64,000 nt of DNA from Undibacterium paludis (lineage in GTDB: Bacteria; Pseudomonadota; Gammaproteobacteria; Burkholderiales; Burkholderiaceae_D). Both the position numbers and the translations under genes were made by a program. Shown in pieces: positions 1 through 8,395 of this stretch. The notes below the pieces were generated by a model. That model worked only from the letters and a program-made list of their open reading frames with translations, was not told the DNA's origin and ran no database searches. Position 1 is the stretch's first letter, and every line of letters begins with the position of its first letter. Location of the stretch: the NCBI RefSeq assembly GCF_022568815.1, contig NZ_JAKZHX010000002.1:1-64000 (forward strand). Direction: 5' to 3'.

Positions 1-76
1 AACAAAAATTCAAACGAAGAATGTAAGTCCTGATTTTTATACATACACCAGGCAAATAACGATAAAAGAGACAGAC

Positions 77-976
77 ATGAAAACATTTAAAGACAGAGTA
101 GCCGTCATTACCGGTGGTGCCAGTGGTTTTGGTCGTGAATTTGCCCTCATAGGTGCTCGCCTGGGCATGAAACTGGTACTGGCTGATGTGCAGCAGGATG
201 CCTTGGATAAAACCAGGGCAGAACTGGAGGAAATGGGGGCACAAGTATTGGCCATGCGCTGCGACGTGCGTCATGTCGCCGAAGTACAGGCTTTGGCCGA
301 TGCCACCATGGAAAAATTCGGCGCTGTCCACCTGGTATTCAATAATGCCGGTGTCGGCTCCGGTGGACTGATCTGGGAGAATACTCAGGCTGACTGGGAG
401 TGGGTTCTGGGCGTCAATCTCTGGGGCGTGATTCACGGCGTACGCATCTTCACCAATCTGATGCTGGAATGTGCAAAAAAAGACCCGCAATATGAAGGGC
501 ACATCGTCAACACGGCATCGATGGCTGGTTTGCTCAATGCACCCACCATGGGCGTCTACAATGTTTCCAAGCATGCCGTGGTGTCGCTGTCAGAGTCGCT
601 GTATCAGGACTTGAAACTGGTGGAGGCGCCTATCGGCGCATCCGTTTTGTGCCCTTACTTCGTTCCAACCGGCATTTCGCAATCGCACAGAAATCGCCCC
701 GACGATGTCCCAGGTTCTATGCCGACAGCAAGTCAGCGGGCAGCCCAGGCAATGTCAGATAAAGCAGTCACTTCCGGCAAAGTGACTGCACAGGAAGTGG
801 CTGAAAACACCTTCAAGGCGATAGCTGAAGAACAGTTCTATATTTATTCCCACCCAAGTGCGCTGGGTAATGTGCAGGAACGTATGGAAGATATCGTCTT
901 GCAGCGCAATCCCGGAGATCCTTACAAGGCAGCGCCGCATATCCGTGACATGCTCAGAGCCAAGCTCAAGGCATAA
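77..976 (+). CDS. SDR family oxidoreductase
   Basis: A classical short-chain dehydrogenase/reductase of 299 residues, a cytosolic NAD(P)-dependent oxidoreductase whose substrate cannot be told from sequence. The Rossmann glycine motif TGGASGFG lies at residues 12-19, NNAG at 89-92, the active-site Asn at 114, Ser at 148, and the catalytic YxxxK as Tyr161 and Lys165. It is about 50 residues longer than the core family because of a C-terminal extension. The ATG at 77 follows a weak AAAGAG ribosome site. It is the first gene of a co-directional run with an epoxide-hydrolase-like enzyme 36 nt downstream, a thioesterase and a GNAT, so a role in lipid or xenobiotic conversion is possible but inferred. 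Confidence 0.93.
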   Translation: MKTFKDRVAVITGGASGFGREFALIGARLGMKLVLADVQQDALDKTRAELEEMGAQVLAMRCDVRHVAEVQALADATMEKFGAVHLVFNNAGVGSGGLIWENTQADWEWVLGVNLWGVIHGVRIFTNLMLECAKKDPQYEGHIVNTASMAGLLNAPTMGVYNVSKHAVVSLSESLYQDLKLVEAPIGASVLCPYFVPTGISQSHRNRPDDVPGSMPTASQRAAQAMSDKAVTSGKVTAQEVAENTFKAIAEEQFYIYSHPSALGNVQERMEDIVLQRNPGDPYKAAPHIRDMLRAKLKA

Positions 977-1012
977 GCGGATTTTGCATACAACCACGAA
1001 AGGCTAGCCCAG

Positions 1013-1909
1013 ATGTCTGCAGAAATCACAATCAACCAGTTTGCCAATCTGGAAAATGGTACTCGTTTGCATTTTGCCAGCGCTGGTGAAAAGGGCAGAC
1101 CATTGATGTTGTTTGTCCATGGCTTCCCCGAATTCTGGTACGAATGGAAAGTGCAACTGGCTGAATTTGGTCAGGACTATTTTGCTGTTGCCCCTGACTT
1201 GCGCGGCTTTAATCTGTCAGACATGCCAACGGATGTGTCGGCCTATAAAGCAAGGCATATCGTCGATGACCTGCGTCTGTTGATTGCGCATCTGGGTTAT
1301 GAAAAAGCTGTCGTGGTTGCCCACGACTGGGGAGGGGCAATTTGCTGGAATATGGCGATAGCCTTGCCCGCCTTGTTTGAAAAACTGATCATCGTGAATT
1401 CTCCTCATCCCTATCTGTTCATGCAGGCACTGAAACATGATCCTGGGCAAAAATCTTCCAGTGAATATATGAACTGGTTGCGCAATCCAGGTTCCGAACA
1501 GGCGCTGGCCAAGGATGAATTCACCTTGATGGACGGATTCTTCAATGGCATGGGGCAGGAGGATGCCGGCTGGTTTGATGCAGAGACCCGGGCAGCATAT
1601 CATGCCTGCTGGGCACGTGGATTGACCGGTGGAGTCAATTATTACCGTGCTTCACCCCTGCATCCACCAACAGAGGCCAATTCGGGACCTTTGCAGTTAA
1701 AGCTTGATCCCGCTGATTTTCAGGTGAAAGTGACTACCCGGATCATCTGGGGAGAGAATGACAAAGCCTTGCCTAAAACGCTGCTCGACGGTATTGAAAA
1801 CTTTGTTGACGATGTACAGATACAGCGTATTCCGGAAGGATCACACTGGGTCATTCATGAGCAGCCGGATCGCGTCAACCGCCTGATACGTCAATTCATG
1901 CAGCAATAA
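1013..1909 (+). CDS. Alpha/beta hydrolase, epoxide-hydrolase-like
   Basis: A 298-residue alpha/beta hydrolase. The oxyanion-hole motif HGFPEFWYEW (36-45) and the nucleophile motif AHDWGG with Asp105 are typical of soluble epoxide hydrolases and haloalkane dehalogenases, which use Asp instead of Ser. The likely charge-relay acid is Asp250 (GEND) and the catalytic base His278 (EGSHW). The HGFP form and the cap-region tyrosines around 210 favour epoxide hydrolase over dehalogenase, which is an inference. It follows the SDR gene by 36 nt and precedes the thioesterase by 44 nt, so all are probably one transcript. A cytosolic enzyme opening an epoxide or hydrolysing an ester would fit; the substrate is unknown. 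Confidence 0.9.
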   Translation: MSAEITINQFANLENGTRLHFASAGEKGRPLMLFVHGFPEFWYEWKVQLAEFGQDYFAVAPDLRGFNLSDMPTDVSAYKARHIVDDLRLLIAHLGYEKAVVVAHDWGGAICWNMAIALPALFEKLIIVNSPHPYLFMQALKHDPGQKSSSEYMNWLRNPGSEQALAKDEFTLMDGFFNGMGQEDAGWFDAETRAAYHACWARGLTGGVNYYRASPLHPPTEANSGPLQLKLDPADFQVKVTTRIIWGENDKALPKTLLDGIENFVDDVQIQRIPEGSHWVIHEQPDRVNRLIRQFMQQ

Positions 1910-1953
1910 TTGACCTCGTCTCATCATTTGCATTTAACAGTGATTGTCAGCGT

Positions 1954-2409
1954 ATGCCTAAACAGGATTTCTCATTTCTTCATCGCTTGCGTGTACGCTG
2001 GTCAGAAGTCGACATGCAGGCGATCGTTTTCAACGGGAATTATTTAAACTATTTTGACGTGGCCTTCACTGAATATTGGCGTGCCACTGGCTTGCCGAAT
2101 GTGATTGCCCAGGCGGCTGAGGGTAAAGAGCTATTTGCCCGCAAATCTACAGTTGAATACATGGCGCCGGCCAGGTTTGACGATGAACTCGACATCGCTG
2201 TGCGTTGTGCCAGCATGGGCCGTTCATCCCTGCAATTCATTCTGGAAATTTATCATGGCGAGATGCATTTGATTTCTGGTGAATTGGTTTATGTCTATGC
2301 AGATACGGAAAAGCGCAAGTCAGTTGCGATCAGTGAAGAATGGCGTGCGATAATTACAGGTTTCGAAACGCTGAAACCAGCTGATGCGCGGACGGATACT
2401 CGGACATGA
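1954..2409 (+). CDS. Acyl-CoA thioesterase, YbgC/4HBT hotdog family
   Basis: A 151-residue single hotdog-fold protein. The N-terminal signature RVRWSEVDMQ followed by FNGNYLNYFD is that of the 4-hydroxybenzoyl-CoA thioesterase/YbgC family, with the catalytic Asp at residue 20. These enzymes hydrolyse acyl-CoA thioesters in the cytosol. It is not next to tol-pal genes, so it is probably not the Tol-Pal-linked ybgC itself. Its stop codon overlaps the start of the following GNAT gene by an ATGA junction, which implies translational coupling. No strong Shine-Dalgarno sequence is visible before the ATG at 1954. Substrate chain length or aromatic preference cannot be read from the sequence. Confidence 0.88.
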   Translation: MPKQDFSFLHRLRVRWSEVDMQAIVFNGNYLNYFDVAFTEYWRATGLPNVIAQAAEGKELFARKSTVEYMAPARFDDELDIAVRCASMGRSSLQFILEIYHGEMHLISGELVYVYADTEKRKSVAISEEWRAIITGFETLKPADARTDTRT

Positions 2410-2846
2410 CTACAGATAATACAAATAATTTGCGTCTTGAAATTTCAGATTGGAATACGCTGCAAAAAGATGCGCAAGCCATTCGCTACCAGGTATTTGT
2501 GATTGAACAAAAAATACCAGCAGAGCTGGAATGGGATGCTGCAGATGCCTTATGCATGCACGCAGTAGCCTATGATGGGCAGGTTGCAGTGGGTACAGGC
2601 CGGCTCTTGCCAGATGCTCATATCGGACGCATGGCCGTGCTTGCTAATGCACGCGGCATGGGTGTTGGCGCCAGCATACTGCGGGCATTGATGGAGCAGG
2701 CAAGATTACGCGGCGACAGAGCCGTGCGTCTGAATGCCCAGCAATCGGCAGAAAATTTTTATGTCAAGGAAGGTTTTATTCGCGACGGCGACATATTTGA
2801 AGAGGCTGGCATCCCCCATGTCAGCATGGTGTTCCACTTCAACTGA
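2406..2846 (+). CDS. GNAT family N-acetyltransferase
   Basis: A 146-residue acetyl-CoA-dependent acyltransferase of the GNAT fold. The core strand and P-loop-like acetyl-CoA site read GRMAVLANARGMGVG, with the diagnostic R-G-M-G-V-G. The C-terminal NFYVKEGF is the usual beta6/beta7 region. The N-terminal IRYQVFVIEQKIPAELEWD resembles the YjcF/ElaA branch. The start overlaps the thioesterase stop (ATGA), so it is the last gene of the four-gene run. The acceptor (small molecule or protein amine) is unknown. Confidence 0.88.
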   Translation: MTTDNTNNLRLEISDWNTLQKDAQAIRYQVFVIEQKIPAELEWDAADALCMHAVAYDGQVAVGTGRLLPDAHIGRMAVLANARGMGVGASILRALMEQARLRGDRAVRLNAQQSAENFYVKEGFIRDGDIFEEAGIPHVSMVFHFN

Positions 2847-2903
2847 AAATCGATTGTACGATTAAAAGCCACGGGGTCAGGCAGTTTTTTGCTTGAAAAC
2901 AGT

Positions 2904-3224
2904 TCATGATGTTTTATCTTCAGGGGTAAAGTTGATTTGCCCCGTAATCAACTGCCAATACATCACCCAGTCTCCCATAAAAGAGAATAGTGGTTGCTTG
3001 AAAGAAGCAGGCCGGTTTTTCTCAAACAGAAAATGACCTGCCCAGGCAAAACCATATCCACAAATTGGCGCGGCAATCAAGTAAGTAAGTTGGCCGGTAA
3101 CACAGGCAAGAATAACGCACAGCAAAACCAGGCTGCTTCCGAGAAAATGTAGTTGGCGGCAAGTTCTGTTACTGTGTTCGGTCAGGTAAAAAGCGTAAAA
3201 AGCTCGAAAACTTGTATATCTCAT
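2904..3224 (-). CDS. DUF962 (Mpo1-like) membrane protein
   Basis: A 106-residue integral membrane protein. The N-terminal FYLTEHSNRTCRQLHFLG pattern (EH, N/R, H..G) is the hallmark of DUF962, the family of yeast Mpo1, a 2-hydroxy-fatty-acid alpha-dioxygenase. Hydrophobic segments lie around residues 24-58. The ORF can be opened further upstream, but the start at 3224 is preceded by a near-ideal AAGGAGGGTGACA site and gives the usual family length, so I chose it. It is convergent with the GNAT gene and divergent from the chemoreceptor. An oxidative fatty-acid function is by homology only. Confidence 0.82.
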   Translation of the reverse strand: MRYTSFRAFYAFYLTEHSNRTCRQLHFLGSSLVLLCVILACVTGQLTYLIAAPICGYGFAWAGHFLFEKNRPASFKQPLFSFMGDWVMYWQLITGQINFTPEDKTS

Positions 3225-3644
3225 TGTCACCCTCCTTTTTTGTTTTTTAATTTTGATTGGCGCAGACATTTTTCTGCATCTTAACGCAAGGTATTTCTGG
3301 CCGGGTCTTTTTTCAAAAGAATCCGGGCATGCATCGAAACTTTGCTGCAATAAAAATCAGACTATTGTTAATTGCAATATTGACATTGTAAATATATACA
3401 CTACTATTTGATTTAATATACATTTAAGAAATATCTATATGCCTTTTTTCTACTGGCATTTGATGCATGATAGAAATTGCAAATGTACTTAAGTATTTGA
3501 TATTGCAAAACATATTGTGAATTCACACTTTTTAATAATTTCCTTGTGGCATTAAATTCCGTGTGGCAATATGTACTTGTGGTATTTCCTTATGCAAGCC
3601 TTGATCAAGTCAAAAATTTTTGCTGACAACGTTTTGGGGGAATC
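3225..3644. other. AT-rich divergent intergenic region
   Basis: About 420 bases without a gene between the DUF962 start and the chemoreceptor start, clearly richer in A+T than its surroundings. On the + strand a TTGACA (3380-3385) is followed after 16 bases by TACTAT (3402-3407), a possible sigma-70 promoter. Nearer the chemoreceptor there are three copies of a TGTGGYAWT-like word, with TGTGG at 3545, 3562 and 3578, spaced 17 and 16 bases apart, which could bind a regulator. The Shine-Dalgarno GGGGGAA of the chemoreceptor sits at its end. I see no RNA gene. Confidence 0.5.
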
Positions 3645-5405
3645 ATGAACATAGAAAATTCTCGAGTGTCGACCCGGCTAATTACAGGTTTTGGTCTGGT
3701 TTTGAGCCTGCTGCTGGTTGTCTTGCTACTTGGTGTTACCTATATGGCGAGAATGAACCAGAGACTCGACGAAATCGCCAACGTCAACAATGTTCAGTCC
3801 AAGCTTGCGTCTACCATGTATCTGACCGTCACTGAACGGGCGCTGGCTTTACGCAATCTGATACTGTTGTCTGATGAGGCGGAGATACAGATAGAAGTAA
3901 ATCGTATCCAGGCGCAGGCAAAAAAATACGCAGAAGCGCAAGATAAACTGACGCAGATGCTCAAGAATGACCCCAACGCCAGTCCTGAGCAAATTGCCTT
4001 GCTTGGCAAAATCAGCGAACAGGCGAAGCTTTCAGATCCATTTATCAGTAAAGGAGCGGAGCTTGGTGTTCAGAAAAAGGGGGATGAAGCCTACAAGATG
4101 CTGCGCTTTGAATTTCGCCCCATACAAAAAAAATGGTGGGAATTGCTCAATGAATTCATTTCCGATGAAGAGAAGCAAAATTCCGCTGCGATAGTGCAGG
4201 CTGAACTTGATTATAACAATGCAAAAAGATTGATGTATGCATTTGGGACGGCCGCTCTGTTTGTCGGCATGTTTGCTGCCTGGCTGATCGTGCGTAGCCT
4301 GTTGAAACAACTTGGCGGCGAACCCCGTCATGCCGTTCAAATTGCAGAGAGAATTGCAGCCGGTGATCTGTCGGTGCCAATACATCTGGCTGGAAATGAC
4401 AAGCACAGCCTTATGCATGCCATGGATGAGATGCAAAAGGGACTGGCCAGCATAGTTGGCATGGTGCGCTCCGGTACCGATACGATAGCCACGGCTTCCC
4501 GCCAGATTGCATCGGGCAATATGGACCTTTCTTCACGTACTGAGGCTCAGGCAGGTTCTTTGGAGGAGACCGCATCTTCCATGGAGCAATTGACTTCGAC
4601 GGTGAAGCAAAATGCAGACAATGCCAGGCAGGCTAATGTTCTGGCGCAGTCAGCATCGGAGGTGGCAATAAAAGGTGGCAGTGTCGTTTCAGAAGTGGTG
4701 CAGACCATGGGATCCATCAATACTTCGTCGAAAAAGATTGTTGACATCATTGGCGTTATTGACGGGATTGCGTTCCAGACCAATATCCTGGCCCTGAATG
4801 CTGCCGTGGAAGCAGCGCGGGCAGGGGAGCAGGGGCGCGGGTTTGCCGTGGTGGCAACCGAAGTCCGGAATCTTGCGCAACGTTCGGCAGAAGCTGCACG
4901 TGAAATCAAGCATTTGATCGATGATTCTGTGACCAAGGTTGGCATAGGCGCAAAACTGGTTGATCAGGCTGGTGTCACCATGGAGGAAATTGTGCTCAGC
5001 ATCAAGCGGGTAACCGGGATCATGAATGAAATCATGATGGCCAGCCAGGAACAGACTGCAGGCATAGAGCAAATCAATGAAGCTATCGTACAGATGGATG
5101 ATGTCACCCAGCAGAACGCTGCTTTGGTAGAAGAGGCCGCAGCCGCCGCAGCTTCCTTGCAAAATCAGGCTGATGATTTGTCTGAACTGGTCAGTACCTT
5201 CCAGCTTGCCAATGAGCATATTGTCAAGCCAGCCTGGCGTGAAAGCCTGGAAGAAGAGAATCGTCTGGATAAAAAGATCGTACCCTTGATAAAAAAAGCA
5301 TCTCCTCAAGATAAAAATAAAGGGTCTGCTCACCAGATCAAACGTGTCGCCAATGCTAATCCTGGCACCGCACAGAATGCATCGCAAGACTGGGAAGAAT
5401 TTTAG
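3645..5405 (+). CDS. Methyl-accepting chemotaxis protein with CheR/CheB tether
   Basis: A 586-residue inner-membrane chemoreceptor. TM1 spans about 11-34, followed by a periplasmic four-helix-bundle type sensor (about 35-195), TM2 at 197-216, and HAMP to about 270. The long cytoplasmic signalling helix hairpin has the conserved tip around [20 protein letters not shown]. The last five residues, DWEEF, fit the xWxxF tether that recruits the CheR methyltransferase and CheB in Tar-like receptors. The ATG at 3645 has a clear GGGGGAA site. The ligand is unknown. An APS kinase starts 39 nt after its stop on the same strand, with two further genes close behind, an unusual neighbourhood for a receptor. 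No che or flagellar genes are in the window. Confidence 0.95.
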   Translation: MNIENSRVSTRLITGFGLVLSLLLVVLLLGVTYMARMNQRLDEIANVNNVQSKLASTMYLTVTERALALRNLILLSDEAEIQIEVNRIQAQAKKYAEAQDKLTQMLKNDPNASPEQIALLGKISEQAKLSDPFISKGAELGVQKKGDEAYKMLRFEFRPIQKKWWELLNEFISDEEKQNSAAIVQAELDYNNAKRLMYAFGTAALFVGMFAAWLIVRSLLKQLGGEPRHAVQIAERIAAGDLSVPIHLAGNDKHSLMHAMDEMQKGLASIVGMVRSGTDTIATASRQIASGNMDLSSRTEAQAGSLEETASSMEQLTSTVKQNADNARQANVLAQSASEVAIKGGSVVSEVVQTMGSINTSSKKIVDIIGVIDGIAFQTNILALNAAVEAARAGEQGRGFAVVATEVRNLAQRSAEAAREIKHLIDDSVTKVGIGAKLVDQAGVTMEEIVLSIKRVTGIMNEIMMASQEQTAGIEQINEAIVQMDDVTQQNAALVEEAAAAAASLQNQADDLSELVSTFQLANEHIVKPAWRESLEEENRLDKKIVPLIKKASPQDKNKGSAHQIKRVANANPGTAQNASQDWEEF

Positions 5406-5444
5406 AATTTGCTGAACGACCAGTGGTTTAGCCGGGAGTATGAA

Positions 5445-6140
5445 ATGCACATTACCACCGATATCATGGAAGAAAAACCTGATGAAGTCGTCAGGGGTGA
5501 ACGAAGGACAAAGTTTGGTCGTTTTGTACAAACTCCCCAGTCTCTTGCTTCCAACATCAATTGGCATCATGGTGTCGTCAGTTCCAGGACTCGCGAGCGA
5601 TTGTTGCGTCAGACGCCGGCAACTCTGTGGCTGACAGGCCTGAGCGGGGCAGGCAAGTCAACTCTGGGTTATGCCCTTGAAAAACTTTTGCTGGATCGTG
5701 GTCATTGCTGCTTTGTTGTTGATGGCGACAATTTACGACATCATCTGAATTGTGATCTTGGTTTTTCCCCTGATGACAGGCGCGAAAATATACGCAGGGC
5801 GGCTGAAGTTGCTCATCTGATCAATGAAGCAGGGATGATTGCTATTACTGCATTCATTTCTCCATTCAGGGCAGACCGTGCCATGGCAAGAGAGATTATC
5901 GGTCAAGAGCGTTTTGTTGAGGTGCATATCAGTACACCGGGTGTGGAATGTGAACGCCGTGATCCCAAAGGGCTGTATGCCAGGGCTCGCAGGGGGGAGA
6001 TCCCTGAATTCACAGGGGTGTCAGCGCCTTACGAAGAACCCGTGGACCCCGATCTGGTAATAAATTCAGAACTATATACGATAGAGGAAGCGGCAGAGAT
6101 TCTTTACCGACACCTGATAGGATTATGTTTTGTCAGGTGA
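5445..6140 (+). CDS. cysC: Adenylylsulfate kinase (APS kinase)
   Basis: A 231-residue cytosolic kinase that phosphorylates the 3'-OH of adenosine 5'-phosphosulfate to give PAPS. The P-loop GLSGAGKST lies at 65-73, DGDNLRHHL at 93-101, the DLGFSPDDRRENIRR helix follows, and the ISPFR motif at 138-142 holds the Ser phosphorylated in E. coli CysC. RDPKGLYARARRGEI is also typical. About 37 extra N-terminal residues precede the core. A TTG at 5409 could start the frame, but the ATG at 5445 has a GGGAG site at good spacing. No ATP sulfurylase (cysDN) or PAPS reductase is nearby. Instead a sulfotransferase lies downstream, which points to PAPS for sulfonation and not for sulfate reduction. Confidence 0.95.
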   Translation: MHITTDIMEEKPDEVVRGERRTKFGRFVQTPQSLASNINWHHGVVSSRTRERLLRQTPATLWLTGLSGAGKSTLGYALEKLLLDRGHCCFVVDGDNLRHHLNCDLGFSPDDRRENIRRAAEVAHLINEAGMIAITAFISPFRADRAMAREIIGQERFVEVHISTPGVECERRDPKGLYARARRGEIPEFTGVSAPYEEPVDPDLVINSELYTIEEAAEILYRHLIGLCFVR

Positions 6141-6150
6141 TGAGGGAATC

Positions 6151-7164
6151 ATGTCGGACGATCAGAAACAAATGAATCATGCCTATGATGTCTTCAATGG
6201 TGATGCAGACGGTATCTGTGCTTTGCATCAGTTAAGACTGGCAGAGCCGGTGACGGCAAAATTGATTACTGGCGCAAAACGCGATATTGATTTGCTGTGT
6301 CGTTTTAAATCAAAAGAGGGCGACAGGGTTACGGTATTGGATATTTCCCTGGACAGTAATATTGCAGCCTTGCGAGAACATATTGGCGCAGGCGCTGTAG
6401 TGACTTATTTTGATCATCACAATGCGACACAAGCTTTTGAGCATGAACGCTTGCATCTGCATTGTGATATGACCGCTGACGTATGCACCAGCATCCTGGT
6501 CAATCGCTATCTGGACGGGCGATACCGGGAATGGGCAGTCGTCGCTGCCTATGGCGATAATTTGCCACAAGTGGCCAGCTTGATGGCAGGCCAGGCAGGA
6601 GTCGATGAATTGCAACGCAGCGAATTGCAGCAACTGGGCATACTGCTCAATTACAACGCTTATGGTGAAACTGTTGATGACTTGCATTTCCACCCGGAAG
6701 TTTTATATGAACGCTTGCATGTCTACCTGGAACCTGCAGACTTTATCCGTCATGCCCCCGAATTTACACTGCTGAAAAACGCTTACACAGATGACATGGC
6801 AGCCATGCAGACAGTGCAGTCTTACTGCCAGGATGGATTTTCATCTGTGTATGTTTTGCCACAACAGGCTTGGGCCAGGCGTGTTTCGGGGATATTGGCA
6901 AACAAACTGAGTCAGGAGCACGCAGGAAAGTCTATTGCCGTCCTGACTGCCAAACCTGACGGTAATTTTATTGTCAGTGTTCGTTCGGGATTGCCCGATA
7001 GTAAACCAGCAGGCGCGTTTTGTTCCGGCTTTTCTACAGGTGGTGGGCGGCGCGGGGCAGCAGGTATCAATCACCTGGCTGAAGCGGAAGTAGATAATTT
7101 TGTCAATGCATTCAGGCGTTATTTCGATGGCGCTGGAAAAGAACAAGTTTGCAATGAGCGTTAG
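6151..7164 (+). CDS. DHH/DHHA1 family phosphoesterase
   Basis: A 337-residue cytosolic phosphoesterase of the DHH superfamily (RecJ, NrnA and relatives). The metal-binding acids are visible as GDAD (Asp18, Asp20), LDIS (Asp64), FDHH (88-90) and GDN (Asp136). The C-terminal DHHA1 substrate-binding motif GGGRRGAAG is near residue 305. NrnA-type members degrade nanoRNA and also pAp (3'-phosphoadenosine 5'-phosphate). Lying between an APS kinase (10 nt upstream) and a sulfotransferase (44 nt downstream), this protein could remove the PAP left by sulfonation. That is an inference from context. The ATG at 6151 follows GAGGGAATC; a TTG at 6130 overlapping cysC is the alternative start. Confidence 0.88.
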   Translation: MSDDQKQMNHAYDVFNGDADGICALHQLRLAEPVTAKLITGAKRDIDLLCRFKSKEGDRVTVLDISLDSNIAALREHIGAGAVVTYFDHHNATQAFEHERLHLHCDMTADVCTSILVNRYLDGRYREWAVVAAYGDNLPQVASLMAGQAGVDELQRSELQQLGILLNYNAYGETVDDLHFHPEVLYERLHVYLEPADFIRHAPEFTLLKNAYTDDMAAMQTVQSYCQDGFSSVYVLPQQAWARRVSGILANKLSQEHAGKSIAVLTAKPDGNFIVSVRSGLPDSKPAGAFCSGFSTGGGRRGAAGINHLAEAEVDNFVNAFRRYFDGAGKEQVCNER

Positions 7165-7208
7165 CTAAGCAGGTGGAGTTTTTTGGTCTTCAGTTCGGGG
7201 AGGAAATC

Positions 7209-8288
7209 ATGGCTGAATCAGACAATGCAACAAGTGCGCAACAAGCAGAGACAGGGATGGCAGGGGCAAAGCGCCCGACACCAGTGCTGATGATACCTTT
7301 GCGCCGATGTGGCAGCCATGCCTTGCGTTTGCGACTCAACAACAGCAAGGAATTTTATTCGCCTTATCCCTTGCATATTGTCGACTTCATGCCCTTGGTG
7401 CCGCGTTACGGGAATCTTGATGATGACGAAAATTATTTCCGGCTGGTGGTTGATGTCATTGGTTTGCAAGCGGCCAGTATGGTGAAATGGAAGGATATTG
7501 TTTTTGATCCTGTGGATGTTTTTGAGTCCATCAAAAATGACAGGCGCAGTGTGCACCGTATATTATGGGAGTTGCTGCTGCGTACGGGTGAGCGCCATCA
7601 TGCCCGCATAGTCATGGATAAATCGCTGGACAGTGTGCATTATGCCGACGAGCTTTTGCAACTGTTTCCGAACATGCTGTTCCTGAATGTGGTGAGGGAT
7701 CCAAGGGCGCAAGTCGCCTCCATGAACAGAGCCATCATCCATGATTATGACTCTACCCTGAATGCACTTGCCTGGCTGGAGGCGCACCAGCTGTCCCGCG
7801 ATATTATCAATCGGCATCCGGACCGGGTGTTGACGATACGTTATGAAGATTTCCTGACCAACCAGGAAACAGTCTTGCGCGCAATCTGCGGATTTTTTGG
7901 CATTGCATTCACATCAAAAATGCTTGACGTCACCCACTCCAATGAGGCACAGCAAATTTCGCATATGTCGGCACTGTGGGAAAGCAATCGATTCCCGCCC
8001 ATCCTGGCGAACAAGGACAAGTTCAAGCAGCAATTGAGCATGCAGGAAATTGAAGTCATAGAAAGCCTGACCAGGGAATTCATGCAATTGTATGGCTATG
8101 AGTTCATGACAGCAGCAAACCTGGAGTTAAGCCAGGAAACAATCAAGGCGGCGAAGGAAAAATCGGCGCGAGGCAAAGAGGTGGCCTGGGATAGTCTCAA
8201 ACACGACAACTACAAGGACTATGTGCTGCGTCGTTTCAGGGCAGACTATCTGGCAGGATTGAATCAACGTTTGCCCGCACATGTATGA
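7209..8288 (+). CDS. PAPS-dependent sulfotransferase
   Basis: A 359-residue cytosolic-type sulfotransferase. The 5'-phosphosulfate loop reads PLRRCGSHALRLRL (30-43) and the 3'-phosphate site VVRDPRAQVASM (161-172), both expected for PAPS binding. Transfer of a sulfo group from PAPS to a hydroxyl or amine, releasing PAP, is the family reaction. Ser37-His38 replace the more common Gly-Thr/Ser-Thr of the 5' loop, a mild variation. The ATG at 7209 has a strong GGGGAGGAAATC site; a GTG at 7173 is the less likely alternative. It is the last gene of the receptor-cysC-DHH run. The acceptor molecule is unknown: a lipid, a polysaccharide or a signalling metabolite are all possible. Confidence 0.88.
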   Translation: MAESDNATSAQQAETGMAGAKRPTPVLMIPLRRCGSHALRLRLNNSKEFYSPYPLHIVDFMPLVPRYGNLDDDENYFRLVVDVIGLQAASMVKWKDIVFDPVDVFESIKNDRRSVHRILWELLLRTGERHHARIVMDKSLDSVHYADELLQLFPNMLFLNVVRDPRAQVASMNRAIIHDYDSTLNALAWLEAHQLSRDIINRHPDRVLTIRYEDFLTNQETVLRAICGFFGIAFTSKMLDVTHSNEAQQISHMSALWESNRFPPILANKDKFKQQLSMQEIEVIESLTREFMQLYGYEFMTAANLELSQETIKAAKEKSARGKEVAWDSLKHDNYKDYVLRRFRADYLAGLNQRLPAHV

Positions 8289-8319
8289 GTGCGAAGTGAG
8301 GGCGTAGGTTTGCAATAAG

Positions 8320-8351
8320 ATGGGCGGTTGAATGCAGATTCAAGCGCCCAT
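8320..8351. terminator. Bidirectional terminator-like hairpin
   Basis: An inverted repeat, ATGGGCG/CGCCCAT outside and TTGAA/TTCAA inside, separated by a single G-G mismatch, with a six-base loop. It lies between the convergent sulfotransferase and LysE-type genes. The T-run is poor on both sides, so the strength is uncertain. Confidence 0.5.
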
Positions 8352-8395
8352 GTATTTGTCTGGCCATTTGTCTGGTCTGGTGGTCCGGCAGGTAG

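Noticed and set aside
4689-5570. A 293-codon open frame on the minus strand opposite the chemoreceptor
   Set aside because: Antisense to a clear MCP signalling domain. The translated sequence shows no domain and is rich in His/Phe/Arg, as expected for a shadow.
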